Below the pieces are notes generated by a model, which saw only the letters and a list, made by a program, of their open reading frames with translations, did not search any database and was not told the origin of the DNA. From positions 1,178,001 to 1,242,000 of the forward strand of contig NZ_AP022589.1 of assembly GCF_010731755.1 (NCBI RefSeq): a DNA stretch of 64,000 nt. Direction: 5' to 3'. This DNA is from Mycolicibacter minnesotensis (lineage in GTDB: Bacteria > Actinomycetota > Actinomycetes > Mycobacteriales > Mycobacteriaceae). Positions 35,585-43,976 of the stretch are shown here, one piece after another. The first letter of the stretch is position 1. Each line of letters starts with the position of its first letter. The translations under genes were made by a program, and so were the position numbers.

Positions 35585-36649
35585 ATGACGCAACGCGATG
35601 TCGCGGTGGTGGGTTTCGCCCACGCCCCGCACGTTCGCCGCACCGACGGCACCACCAACGGCGTCGAGATGTTGATGCCGTGTTTCGCTCAGTTGTACTC
35701 CGACCTGGGGATCGCCCAGACCGACATCGGTTTCTGGTGCTCGGGTTCGTCGGATTACCTTGCCGGACGCGCATTTTCCTTCATCTCAGCGATCGACTCG
35801 ATCGGCGCGGTCCCGCCCATCAACGAGTCACACGTGGAGATGGACGGCGCATGGGCGCTGTATGAGGCCTACATCAAAGTGCTGACCGGCGAGGTCGACA
35901 CGGCCTTGGCCTACGGCTTCGGCAAATCCTCGGCCGGCCAGCTGCGCCGGATCCTGGCGCTGCAGACCGACCCCTACACCGTCGCTCCGTTGTGGCCGGA
36001 TGCGGTCTCGATCGCAGCATTGCAGGCCCGGCTCGGACTGGACGGCGGTCAGTGGACCCGCGAGCAGATGGCCAGGGTGGCAATGGATTCGTTTGCCGCG
36101 TCCGACCGGGTGGACTCGGTGGAGTCGTCGACCGACCTCGACGAGCTGCTGGCGCGCCCGTTCTTCGCCGACCCGCTGCGCCGGCACGACATCGCACCCA
36201 TCACCGACGGCGCCGCCGCGATCGTTCTGGCCGCGGGCGACAAGGCTCGCGAACTGTGCGAAAACCCCGCCTGGATCACTGGATTCGAGCACCGCATCGA
36301 GTCTCCGGTGCTGGGCAGCCGGGACCTGACCCGCTCCCCGTCGACCACCGCCTCGACTCGAGCGGCGACCGGCGACGACATGCCCGCGGTGGACGTCGCT
36401 GAGATCCACGCGCCGTTCACCCATCAACACCTGATTCTGACCGAAGCCATGCAGCTGCCGTCGAAGACGAAGGTGAACCCCTCGGGCGGCGCCCTGGCGG
36501 CCAACCCGATGTTCGTCGCGGGTCTGGAGCGCATCGGCTTCGCCGCGCGACACATCTTCAATGGTTCGGCGGGCCGGGTGCTGGCCCACGCCACCAGCGG
36601 ACCTGCCCTGCAGCAGAACCTGGTCGCAGTCATGGAAGGACGCAACTGA
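35585..36649 (+). CDS. ltp4: Thiolase-like lipid-transfer protein Ltp4 (putative steroid side-chain aldolase)
   Basis: The 354-aa thiolase-fold protein starts MTQRDVAVVGFAHAPHVRR and ends GGALAANPMFVAGLERIGFAA...HATSGPALQQ. It lacks the classic thiolase active-site cysteine contexts, as SCP-x/Ltp aldolases do. Ltp3 and Ltp4 are implicated in removing C24-branched side chains of plant sterols in rhodococci. Length equals H37Rv Ltp4. GAGGGG precedes the ATG. The stop overlaps the ltp3 start (TGATG). Confidence 0.92.
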   Translation: MTQRDVAVVGFAHAPHVRRTDGTTNGVEMLMPCFAQLYSDLGIAQTDIGFWCSGSSDYLAGRAFSFISAIDSIGAVPPINESHVEMDGAWALYEAYIKVLTGEVDTALAYGFGKSSAGQLRRILALQTDPYTVAPLWPDAVSIAALQARLGLDGGQWTREQMARVAMDSFAASDRVDSVESSTDLDELLARPFFADPLRRHDIAPITDGAAAIVLAAGDKARELCENPAWITGFEHRIESPVLGSRDLTRSPSTTASTRAATGDDMPAVDVAEIHAPFTHQHLILTEAMQLPSKTKVNPSGGALAANPMFVAGLERIGFAARHIFNGSAGRVLAHATSGPALQQNLVAVMEGRN

Positions 36650-37821
36650 TGGGCGAACTCGCTGCGGTGTTGGGCACCGGGCAGACGAAGTACGTCGCCA
36701 AGCGCCAGGACGTGTCGATGAACGGCCTGGTGCGCGAGGCCATCGATCGTGCGCTGGCCGATTCGGGCTCGACGTTCGACGACATCGATGCGGTGGTAGT
36801 CGGTAAGGCTCCGGACTTCTTCGAGGGCGTGATGATGCCCGAGTTGTTCATGGCCGACGCCGTAGGCGCCACCGGCAAGCCGCTGATCCGGGTGCACACC
36901 GCCGGATCGGTGGGTGGCTCGACCGCAGTTGTGGCGGCCAGCCTGGTCAAGTCGGGCAAGTACCGGCGGGTGCTGGCGATGGCCTGGGAGAAGCAGTCGG
37001 AGTCCAACGCCATGTGGGCGCTGAGCATCCCCGTACCGTTCACCAAGCCGGTCGGCGCCGGCGCTGGCGGCTACTTCGCGCCGCACGTGCGGGCCTACAT
37101 CCGCCGGTCCGGTGCGCCGAGCGACATCGGTGCGATCGTCGCGGTCAAGGACCGGCTCAACGGCGCCCGCAACCCGTTGGCACACCTGCACCAGCCCGAC
37201 ATCACTGTCGAGAAGGTCATGGCATCCCAGATGCTGTGGGATCCGATCCGCTTCGACGAGACCTGCCCGTCTTCGGACGGTGCCTGTGCGCTCGTGATCG
37301 GCGACGAGACCGCAGCACAGGCCAGGATCGACGCCGGCGAGCCGGTGGCCTGGATTCACGCAACCTCGCTGCGCACCGAACCGTTGGCCTATTCCGGGCG
37401 CGACCAGGTCAATCCGCAAGCAGGCCGTGACGCAGCTGCTGCGCTGTGGAAGCAGGCCGGGATCACCAGCCCGATCGACGAGATCGACGCCGCAGAGATC
37501 TATGTTCCGTTCTCCTGGTTCGAGCCGATGTGGCTGGAGAACCTGGGCTTTGCGGCGCCTGGCGAGGGATGGAAGCTGACCCAGGCGGGCGAGACCGCGA
37601 TCGGCGGGAAGCTGCCGGTGAATGCCTCCGGCGGCGTGCTGTCGTCCAACCCGATCGGCGCCTCGGGCATGATCCGCTTCGCCGAGTCGGCGATCCAGGT
37701 GATGGGCAAGGCCGGTGACCACCAGGTCCCGAATGCCCGCAAGGCGCTGGGTCACGCCTATGGCGGCGGCTCGCAGTACTACTCGATGTGGGTTGTCGGT
37801 GCCGACAAGCCCGGCGGTTAG
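36649..37821 (+). CDS. ltp3: Thiolase-like lipid-transfer protein Ltp3 (putative steroid side-chain aldolase)
   Basis: The 390-aa thiolase-fold protein has HTAGSVGGSTAVVAASLVKSG (nucleophile region replaced), NASGGVLSSNPIGASGMIRF and GHAYGGGSQYYSMWVVG. It probably forms the aldolase core with Ltp4 and the tandem DUF35 protein. Length is near H37Rv Ltp3 (about 394 aa). The final codons GGC GGT TAG belong to a repeat element, so the C-terminus ends in GG as in the gene at 614. It is translationally coupled to ltp4. Confidence 0.92.
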   Translation: MGELAAVLGTGQTKYVAKRQDVSMNGLVREAIDRALADSGSTFDDIDAVVVGKAPDFFEGVMMPELFMADAVGATGKPLIRVHTAGSVGGSTAVVAASLVKSGKYRRVLAMAWEKQSESNAMWALSIPVPFTKPVGAGAGGYFAPHVRAYIRRSGAPSDIGAIVAVKDRLNGARNPLAHLHQPDITVEKVMASQMLWDPIRFDETCPSSDGACALVIGDETAAQARIDAGEPVAWIHATSLRTEPLAYSGRDQVNPQAGRDAAAALWKQAGITSPIDEIDAAEIYVPFSWFEPMWLENLGFAAPGEGWKLTQAGETAIGGKLPVNASGGVLSSNPIGASGMIRFAESAIQVMGKAGDHQVPNARKALGHAYGGGSQYYSMWVVGADKPGG

Positions 37822-37858
37822 CGAGGGTCGACGAAGGAGAGCCGAAGCTGGACCGACG
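37812..37858 (+). repeat. Diverged MIRU-like repeat on the ltp3 stop codon
   Basis: CGGCGGTTAGCGAGGGTCGACG onward, shown in part, matches the 1486-1532 core, with the inner stem partly changed (GGGTC) and the right end GACCGACG. Its TTAG supplies the ltp3 TAG. It separates ltp3 from the NTF2-like gene at 37891. Confidence 0.82.
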
Positions 37859-37890
37859 CATCAAGCCCGCCAACTGAGGAGGACACCCGC

Positions 37891-38301
37891 ATGAACGCAG
37901 ATCACCCCGCCCACGTCGCAGGCAAGCGCTCCCGTGACGCCGTAGCTGCCCGCGACAAGGAAGCCTGGTTGGCCAACTTCGCCGACGACGCGATCGTGCA
38001 GGACCCGATCGGGCCGTCGCATTTCGACCCCGAGGGCAAGGGCCACCGCGGCCGCGACGAGATCTCGGCCTTCTGGGACAAGGCGATCGCGGGCACCGAC
38101 AAGATCGAGTTCAACTTCTCCGACACCTTCCAGTGCGGCGATGAGGAAGCCAATACCGGCAACATCACGATCACCCTGGGCGGACACCAGATCGTCACCG
38201 AAGGCGTGTTCACCTACCGGGCCAACGACAAGGGCGAACTGGTCGCCCTGCGCGCCTACTGGGAACTGGATCGCGCGGCCAAGACCGCCAAGCCCGTTTA
38301 A
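37891..38301 (+). CDS. Ketosteroid-isomerase-like NTF2-fold protein
   Basis: The 136-aa protein resembles bacterial delta-5-3-ketosteroid isomerase in the segment FADDAIVQDPIGP (Asp38 in the position of the catalytic base) and in the C-terminal GELVALRAYWEL. The Tyr and second Asp of the classic oxyanion hole are not evident, so isomerase activity is plausible but unproven; hydratase or cyclase roles are alternatives. GAGGAGG precedes the ATG by 7 nt. It follows the ltp genes on the same strand after the repeat, so it may belong to that operon. Confidence 0.75.
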   Translation: MNADHPAHVAGKRSRDAVAARDKEAWLANFADDAIVQDPIGPSHFDPEGKGHRGRDEISAFWDKAIAGTDKIEFNFSDTFQCGDEEANTGNITITLGGHQIVTEGVFTYRANDKGELVALRAYWELDRAAKTAKPV

Positions 38302-38333
38302 ACAGGCCAGTTCGGACCGGCGCCGAAAACCCG

Positions 38334-38395
38334 CGCCGAACGTGTCATCAGACCGATTTTCCGGCGAGTTTCTCGGTCTGAGTACACGCTCGGCG
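38334..38395. repeat. 62-bp palindrome of the CGCCGAGCGTG family (orphan)
   Basis: The left arm CGCCGAACGTGTCATCAGAC (then CGA) and the right arm TCGGTCTGAGTACACGCTCG (then GCG) pair at 20 of 23 positions. It is convergently placed between the NTF2-like gene and gamma-carbonic anhydrase, where it may act as a bidirectional terminator. It is the closest relative of the palindrome at 30492-30551. Confidence 0.9.
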
Positions 38396-38404
38396 ACAAC
38401 TGCA

Positions 38405-38941
38405 TCACCCGCCTAGTTCAACCGGCTTCATTCCTTCGCGGTAGCGCTGCGCGAGATTGCGGTAGTACGGCGGGTTGGCGTTGATCCATACCTCAGCACC
38501 GGTCCCGGCGATCGGCCCCTTGACCACGGCGGGGGCGCCGGTCACCAGCACCCCGTCCGGGATCTTCGTCCCGGCGAGCACCGTCGAACCGGCCGCGATC
38601 AGGCTGCGCGCGCCGATCACCGCGCCGTCGAGCACGGTGGAGTGGTTGCCGATCAGTGCCTCGGCGCCGATGTTGGCCCCGTGAATCAGGCACATGTGGG
38701 CGATGGTCGCGCCCGGGCCGACGTCCACCGGTACGCCCGGCGGTACGTGCAGCACCGAGCCGTCCTGGACATTGGCCCCCTCACGCACCACGATCGGCGC
38801 GTCGTCGGCGCGCAGGATCGCGCCGAACCACACTGAGGCTCCCGCTTCAATGGTGACGTCACCGATCAGCGTGGCGGTGGGAGCGACGAACGCGGTGGGG
38901 TCGACCTTGGGCGAACGACCGTTGAAGGAGAACAGCTGCAT
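38405..38941 (-). CDS. Gamma-class carbonic anhydrase-like protein (Rv3525c-like)
   Basis: The 178-aa left-handed beta-helix protein shows hexapeptide-type repeats (VAPTATLIGDVTIEAGASVWFGAI region). It has histidines at SVLHVPP and TIAHMCLIHG in the metal-ligand arrangement of gamma-carbonic anhydrases. It may hydrate CO2 or act as a related acyltransferase; catalysis is not certain. Size and place match Rv3525c (about 174 aa). It is divergent from kshA with a KstR box between. Confidence 0.88.
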   Translation of the reverse strand: MQLFSFNGRSPKVDPTAFVAPTATLIGDVTIEAGASVWFGAILRADDAPIVVREGANVQDGSVLHVPPGVPVDVGPGATIAHMCLIHGANIGAEALIGNHSTVLDGAVIGARSLIAAGSTVLAGTKIPDGVLVTGAPAVVKGPIAGTGAEVWINANPPYYRNLAQRYREGMKPVELGG

Positions 38942-39009
38942 CGATCACATATACCAGGGACCAAAGACCCCGAACCAGCAGGGTTTATTGCGCAAACACG
39001 TGTCAAAAC

Positions 39010-39023
39010 TGTAACGTGTTCTA
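39010..39023. promoter_or_regulatory. Putative KstR operator upstream of kshA
   Basis: TGTAACGTGTTCTA is a full consensus match. It lies 29 nt before the kshA GTG and 69 nt before the divergent carbonic anhydrase ATG. Confidence 0.87.
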
Positions 39024-39051
39024 GTTAGAAGCAGAGGGTTGGAGGCAACAG

Positions 39052-40233
39052 GTGAGCACTGACAACGCCGAGGTCGGCGTCCGCCACATCGATACCGGAA
39101 CACTGCCGGACCGCTACGCGCGCGGCTGGCACTGCCTGGGCCCGGTGAAGGACTTCCAGGACGGCAAGCCGCACTCCATCCATGCCTTCGGCGCCAAGCT
39201 GGTGGTTTTCGCCGACTCCCAGGGCGAACTGCACGTGCTCGACGCCTACTGCCGCCACATGGGCGGCGACCTGAGCCGCGGTGAGATCAAGGGCGACGCG
39301 GTGGCCTGCCCATTCCACGACTGGCGTTGGGGCGGCGACGGACGCTGCAAGCTGGTGCCCTACTCCAAGCGGACCCCGCGGGTGGCGCGCACCCAGTCCT
39401 TCCCGACCGACGTGCGCGGCGGCCTGCTGTTCATGTACAACGACCCCGAGGGCAACCCGCCGCCGGACGAGGTGCGGATCCCTGAGATCGCCGAGTGGTC
39501 CAGTGGCGAATGGACCGACTGGCGCTGGAACTCCATGGTGATCGACTCCAACTGCCGCGACATCATCGACAACGTCACCGATTTCGCGCACTTCTTCTAC
39601 ATCCACTACGGTCTGCCCACCTCGTTCAAGAACGTCTTCGAGGGCCACATCGCCTCGCAGTACCTGCACAACGTCGGCCGTTCCGACGTCCCCGGCCTGG
39701 GCACCAGCTACGGCGGTTCCGAATTGGACTCCGAGGCGTCCTATTTCGGGCCGTCGTTCATGATCAACTGGCTGCACAACACCTACGGCGGGTTCAAGGC
39801 CGAGTCCATCCTGATCAACTGCCACTACCCGATCAGTCAGGATCAGTTCCGGTTGATGTGGGGCGTCATCGTGCAGAAGCCCAAGGGCCTGGACGACGCG
39901 ACGACCGAGAAGATCGCCGACGCCATGACCGACGGTGTCAGCAAGGGCTTCCTGCAGGACGTCGAGATCTGGACGCACAAGAGCCGGATCGAGAACCCGT
40001 TGCTGGTCGAAGAAGACGGCGCCGTCTACCAACTGCGCCGCTGGTATTCCCAGTTCTACGTCGACGCTGCCGATGTCACTGCGGAGATGACCGACCGCTA
40101 CGAGATCGAGATCGACGCCACGGTGGCCAACGAGAAGTGGAACGCCGAGGTCGCCGAGAACCTGCGGGTCCAGGAAGAGGAAAAGCAGGCAGCGGAGGCC
40201 GCAAAGGCTTCAGAAACCGTCAACGCAGAGTAG
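39052..40233 (+). CDS. kshA: 3-ketosteroid 9-alpha-hydroxylase, oxygenase subunit KshA
   Basis: The 393-aa Rieske oxygenase has cluster ligands C67, H69, C86, H89 (CRHMGG...CPFHDW). Mononuclear iron histidines H180 and H185 sit in NVTDFAHFFYIHYG. KshA hydroxylates C9 of 1,4-androstadiene-type steroids; with KstD this opens ring B. The GTG start has GGAGG 7 nt upstream. Length agrees with H37Rv KshA (about 386 aa), with a short acidic tail. The reductase KshB is not in this window. Confidence 0.96.
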   Translation: MSTDNAEVGVRHIDTGTLPDRYARGWHCLGPVKDFQDGKPHSIHAFGAKLVVFADSQGELHVLDAYCRHMGGDLSRGEIKGDAVACPFHDWRWGGDGRCKLVPYSKRTPRVARTQSFPTDVRGGLLFMYNDPEGNPPPDEVRIPEIAEWSSGEWTDWRWNSMVIDSNCRDIIDNVTDFAHFFYIHYGLPTSFKNVFEGHIASQYLHNVGRSDVPGLGTSYGGSELDSEASYFGPSFMINWLHNTYGGFKAESILINCHYPISQDQFRLMWGVIVQKPKGLDDATTEKIADAMTDGVSKGFLQDVEIWTHKSRIENPLLVEEDGAVYQLRRWYSQFYVDAADVTAEMTDRYEIEIDATVANEKWNAEVAENLRVQEEEKQAAEAAKASETVNAE

Positions 40234-40242
40234 GTCGTCACC

Positions 40243-40719
40243 ATGGCCCGCGAGGTCCCCGACGCCGGCGATCTGGCCCGGTCCATGCTGATGTTCTCGG
40301 GCGCCCACGAGGACCACGAGGACCACACACACCGGTCCGACGACGACGAGACGGGTCCCGACACCCGCTACTCGCGGCATCCGCTGTTCCCGGCCGTTCC
40401 AGAGCGGTTTGAGGCGATTCGCGCTGCGACCGAACGGGATACCGACCGGTACCTGCATTCGGGCCTGATGCCGGTGGAATGCCGACACTGCACCGCGACC
40501 GTCGAGGTGAAGAAGCTCGGCCCGGGATACACCTCGGTGCAGTGGAATTCGGGTGCGGTGAAGCAATGTGCTCACTTCACCGCCGAACGAGAATCCGGCA
40601 ACGCCAGCGGCCGCAGCCGGGGCTGCCCCCGACTGGCGAAGAGCATTCTGCATGCCGTCGCCGAGGGGCATCTGGAGGCGATCTCCAGTGCGCCGCCGCC
40701 CGGCGACGGCATCGACTAG
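40243..40719 (+). CDS. Conserved protein downstream of kshA (Rv3527-like)
   Basis: The 158-aa protein has an acidic, His-rich N-terminal stretch (HEDHEDHTHRSDDDETG). A conserved cysteine segment follows (VECRHCTATVEVKKLGPG, then KQCAHF, GCPRL) that looks like a metal site. It starts 9 nt after kshA, so is co-transcribed under KstR. It matches Rv3527 in place and approximate size (149 aa). The function is unknown; a small accessory or electron-transfer role for KshA is a guess. Confidence 0.82.
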   Translation: MAREVPDAGDLARSMLMFSGAHEDHEDHTHRSDDDETGPDTRYSRHPLFPAVPERFEAIRAATERDTDRYLHSGLMPVECRHCTATVEVKKLGPGYTSVQWNSGAVKQCAHFTAERESGNASGRSRGCPRLAKSILHAVAEGHLEAISSAPPPGDGID

Positions 40720-40733
40720 TCCACTAGAAACTC

Positions 40734-40792
40734 CGCCGAGTGTGCGGTTTGGTTGGCAGATCGCGTCTTTGGCCGACCAAACCACACACTCG
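40734..40792. repeat. 59-bp palindrome of the CGCCGAGCGTG family (orphan, diverged)
   Basis: The arms CGCCGAGTGTGCGGTTTGGT (then TGGC) and GCCGACCAAACCACACACTC (then G) pair at 18 of 20 central positions. It lies between two convergent genes, where it could be a bidirectional terminator. The inner arm differs from other members, but the outer CGCCGAG(C/T)GTG is kept. Confidence 0.82.
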
Positions 40793-40821
40793 AAGGGCGT
40801 TCCCGGGTCACATTCACGGGC

Positions 40822-41967
40822 TCACAGGCCCGCGAAGCGCTCCCGAACCTGTTCGGCGGTCAGTCCATAGTCGGCCAGCGAGTACTCGTGCTTGGGAGCC
40901 CGCGGACCGGTCTTGCTCGCGGCATAGTCATCGGCCATGGCCTGGCGAGCTTCGTCGGACAGTGCCAGGCCGAACCGGTCGTAGATGCCCGCAGCGGTGG
41001 CCAGCGGATCGGCGACGAAATCCTTGTAGTCGATGTCGCAGAACTGCGCCTGATCGTATTTGGCGCGTTGGCTGTTGAACAGTTCCAGGCCCCGAGCCCA
41101 GGTTTCCATCTCGTCGGCACCGATTCGCGCGCCCACAAAGGTGTTGGATTGCCCCTCGGTGGTGTGCCGCGCCAGGGAGCACATCGACGCCATGATGGTC
41201 TCGGCCGGGCGGTGGCACTGCACGATGAGCGCATCGGGATAGACCGCCATGATCGCATCCAGCGCGAACAGGTGGCTCGGGTTCTTGAGCACCCACCGCT
41301 TATCCGGGTCGTTGAGACCGATCAGCTGCAGATTGCGACGATGACGCTGATAGACCGGAGTCCAGTCCTGCTCGGAAAGCCAGCGAGAGTAGGTCGGCAG
41401 GTGCGCCAGCGTCTCGTAGGACACCGAGTGTAGGGACTGCCGCAGCAACTGCCAGCACTCCTCCAAGCCGTCGGCGGTCATGAAGTGCAGCCCGGTGTAG
41501 TCCGGGTTCTCGTCGTGATGCCGGGCGAACTGGGCCGCCATCTCCCGATACACCGGGTTGGTGTCCCAGGTGTCGCGCGGCGGCCGCGGTTGCGGGAAGT
41601 CCGCCAGCCACATCTCCAGGCCCTGATGACCCGGATCGGCGCCCAATAAGCGGTGTAGCGCAGTGGTTCCGGTACGCGGCAACCCGGTGACGAAGATCGG
41701 CCGCTCGATAGCGACATCGACGTACTGCGGGTTGGCATTCCAGCCGGCCTGAGACAGCAACCGGGCAACGAGGGCAGCGCGCAAGAAGAAACGATTCATC
41801 TTGCTGCCGAGTTCGGTCAGGTCGGCCTCGGTGCGGTAGGAGTCCAGCAGGATCCCCAGCGCTTCGCGGTAGTTGTCGTCGTCAGGGCCGAAGTCGTCCA
41901 GGCCCACCATCTTGGTGGCTGAGGCGTGCAGATCGTCGACGGTGCCGACATTGGTACGAGTGGTCAT
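40822..41967 (-). CDS. Sulfotransferase-family protein (Rv3529c-like)
   Basis: The 381-aa protein has the PAPS 5'-phosphosulfate loop TGLPRTGTTALHRLLG at residues ~94-109 and a 3'-phosphate region VQCHRPAETIMASMCS. It may sulfate a sterol or lipid hydroxyl, but the acceptor is unknown. It is the last gene of a three-gene minus-strand operon matching Rv3531c-Rv3529c. The ATG shares a base with the preceding SDR stop (TGATG). Confidence 0.87.
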   Translation of the reverse strand: MTTRTNVGTVDDLHASATKMVGLDDFGPDDDNYREALGILLDSYRTEADLTELGSKMNRFFLRAALVARLLSQAGWNANPQYVDVAIERPIFVTGLPRTGTTALHRLLGADPGHQGLEMWLADFPQPRPPRDTWDTNPVYREMAAQFARHHDENPDYTGLHFMTADGLEECWQLLRQSLHSVSYETLAHLPTYSRWLSEQDWTPVYQRHRRNLQLIGLNDPDKRWVLKNPSHLFALDAIMAVYPDALIVQCHRPAETIMASMCSLARHTTEGQSNTFVGARIGADEMETWARGLELFNSQRAKYDQAQFCDIDYKDFVADPLATAAGIYDRFGLALSDEARQAMADDYAASKTGPRAPKHEYSLADYGLTAEQVRERFAGL

Positions 41968-42749
41968 CAGTTGTGGTACTCCCCGCAGTTGACGTCGAGG
42001 ACCTGTCCGCTGATCCCACTGGCCAGATCACTGGCCAGGAACAGCACCGCGGAGGCCACCTCGTCCTCGGTGGGCAGGCGCTTCAGGTCTGAGCTCGCCG
42101 CGGTGGCGGCGTAGATCTGGTCGACGGTGGTGCCGTATTTGCCGGCCTGATGATTGAAGTAGCTCTGCAGGGTGTCACCCCAGATATACCCTGGCGCTAC
42201 CGAGTTGACCCGGATTCCCTGCTCGCCCAGCTCAGATGCCAAAGACTGCGACATGGCCAGTAGCGCGGCCTTGGCCATCTTGTAGGCACCGTATTTGGGC
42301 TGCGAGTGCCGAATCACCATCGAATTCAGGTTGACGATCGCGCCGTGGGCGGCGGCCAGCGCCGGGGTGAAGCCCTGCGTCAGGCGCAGCGCACCGAGGC
42401 CGCTGAGCTCGATGGCATCGCGGATGTGCTGAAACGATGTCTGCGCAAGCGGTTTCATCGAAGGCACCCGGAATGCGTTGTTGATCAGCACGTCGATGTG
42501 ATCGAACTCGGCCGTGGCCGCCTCTACCAGGTGCGCGACCTGCTCGTCGTCGGTGATGTCGGCAGGTACCACCAGTGCGCGCCTACCGGCGGCCCTGACC
42601 TGCTTCGCCACTTCCTCAAGGCGATCCGCACTACGCGCCGCCAGCACCAGATCGGCGCCTTCGGCCGCGAACCGGTGCGCCAGCGTGCTGCCAAGCCCAG
42701 GCCCGACCCCGCTGATCACCGCGACTTTGCCCGTCAGCAATCCAGTCAT
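41967..42749 (-). CDS. SDR-family oxidoreductase (Rv3530c-like)
   Basis: The 260-aa SDR has GVGPGLGSTLAHRFA at the cofactor site, an unusual GPGLG variant. INNAFRVPS and YGAYKMAKAALL (catalytic Tyr/Lys region) follow, with the terminal SGQVLDVNCGEYHN. Length equals Rv3530c. A steroid or CoA-thioester substrate is likely from context but not shown. It begins 2 nt after the DUF1214 gene ends, so translation is coupled. Confidence 0.87.
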   Translation of the reverse strand: MTGLLTGKVAVISGVGPGLGSTLAHRFAAEGADLVLAARSADRLEEVAKQVRAAGRRALVVPADITDDEQVAHLVEAATAEFDHIDVLINNAFRVPSMKPLAQTSFQHIRDAIELSGLGALRLTQGFTPALAAAHGAIVNLNSMVIRHSQPKYGAYKMAKAALLAMSQSLASELGEQGIRVNSVAPGYIWGDTLQSYFNHQAGKYGTTVDQIYAATAASSDLKRLPTEDEVASAVLFLASDLASGISGQVLDVNCGEYHN

Positions 42750-42751
42750 CT

Positions 42752-43882
42752 TTACCCCAGCATCCTGTTTGCGATTTGCTCCTGCCGCAACGCGATACGC
42801 GCTCGCCAGTCTTCTTGTGAAATCTTGTTGTGCTCGTAGAACGGCAGGGCAGAAGCGACATCCTCGACGTTGACCAGCTCAACGGTCGGACCATCGCCCT
42901 CGGTCAGCGGCCGCGACACCCGTTGCCAGCGGAACTGCAGGAATCCGCGTCGGTGACCCAGCGTCTCTACCCAGTTGGTGACGCCGGGGTTGGTGTCCGA
43001 CACCACGATCCGGATCTTGCCGTCTGGATCAGCTTGGGCCTGAGTGCCGTTCAGCGACGTCTGGTGGTTGATGTAGTCCAGCGAGATGTACCAGAGACTG
43101 CCCAGCTGGAATCCCAGGTAGGGCGCATCGGACACGGGCAGGGTGACCACCAGGGCCTGACCGGGTTCAAGCTCGTAATGCCCGGCCGAGGAGTATTGAG
43201 TGGCCAAGCCACCAGGGGTGAGCCGCGGCGCCACCATGGTGTTGACCGGGAGGTTGAGGTAGAACCACTGCGGGAACGCCAGCCAAGTCTTGATTCGGTT
43301 GATCAGCTGCTTACCCGCTGCCGCATAACGCTTTTCGATCAGCTGCTTTGTCAGCGCCGGCGGCGCGGTGCCCACGGTGTCAACCCTGGAGATCGAGAGC
43401 GTGCCCCGGCGGGCGGCCCAGTCGTTGTAGACCTCGCGGATCACCAGCTGCGCCGGCTTCGTCGGCTGGAACCGCCAGGTGAAGGTGCCGTCATCGGCGA
43501 CATCGAGTTCGCGGTCGTCGAACGCCGCATCACTGACCGGGACATTGTCGTCGGTGTACTCGCCGCCGCCGAGCAGCTGGAAGCTCAGGTCGGTGGTGGT
43601 ACCCCGGGTGCCGCGCACGACATAGTCATTGCCGGGTCGCACCACGGTCCCGAAGTACAACGTGTCGGGGTTGTCCAGTCCCATCTTGGTGAACGGCCCG
43701 GTGCCCGACATCAGGAACGGGTGGTCGCGCTCACCGTTGAAGGCAGCGTGCACACAGGCCTCGACGCCGCCAGCCAGGTATTGCAGGCCCTCGAGCAGGT
43801 CGGCCTCGGTCTCGATGTGCGGAGCCGCGGCGACCAGCTTCTCCGCCTCGGCGATCGCGGCCGACAGGGGTTCGGAGTACAT
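42752..43882 (-). CDS. DUF1214-domain protein (Rv3531c-like)
   Basis: The 376-aa protein has the DUF1214 signature in its C-terminal third (GYELEPGQALVVTLP region and LGHRRGFLQFRWQRV). It has no signal peptide. The biochemical role is unknown, and it is conserved in mycobacterial sterol clusters. It heads the operon with the SDR and sulfotransferase. The 94-bp upstream gap to the divergent IclR gene holds a perfect palindrome but no KstR box. Confidence 0.82.
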   Translation of the reverse strand: MYSEPLSAAIAEAEKLVAAAPHIETEADLLEGLQYLAGGVEACVHAAFNGERDHPFLMSGTGPFTKMGLDNPDTLYFGTVVRPGNDYVVRGTRGTTTDLSFQLLGGGEYTDDNVPVSDAAFDDRELDVADDGTFTWRFQPTKPAQLVIREVYNDWAARRGTLSISRVDTVGTAPPALTKQLIEKRYAAAGKQLINRIKTWLAFPQWFYLNLPVNTMVAPRLTPGGLATQYSSAGHYELEPGQALVVTLPVSDAPYLGFQLGSLWYISLDYINHQTSLNGTQAQADPDGKIRIVVSDTNPGVTNWVETLGHRRGFLQFRWQRVSRPLTEGDGPTVELVNVEDVASALPFYEHNKISQEDWRARIALRQEQIANRMLG

Positions 43883-43909
43883 GGTGCAACACCTCTCAGA
43901 TCGTCTGAT

Positions 43910-43925
43910 GGTCCAATATTGGACC
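43910..43925. promoter_or_regulatory. Perfect 16-bp palindrome, candidate IclR-family operator
   Basis: GGTCCAATATTGGACC is a perfect inverted repeat in the 94-bp gap between the divergent DUF1214 and IclR genes. It is 28 nt upstream of the DUF1214 start and 52 nt upstream of the IclR start. Size and symmetry suit an IclR-type dimer. Control of both directions is inferred. Confidence 0.6.
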
Positions 43926-43976
43926 GACGCGGTAGATATCTCGAACCGACTGTAGACGTCGCGGTAGCATGCTGCA

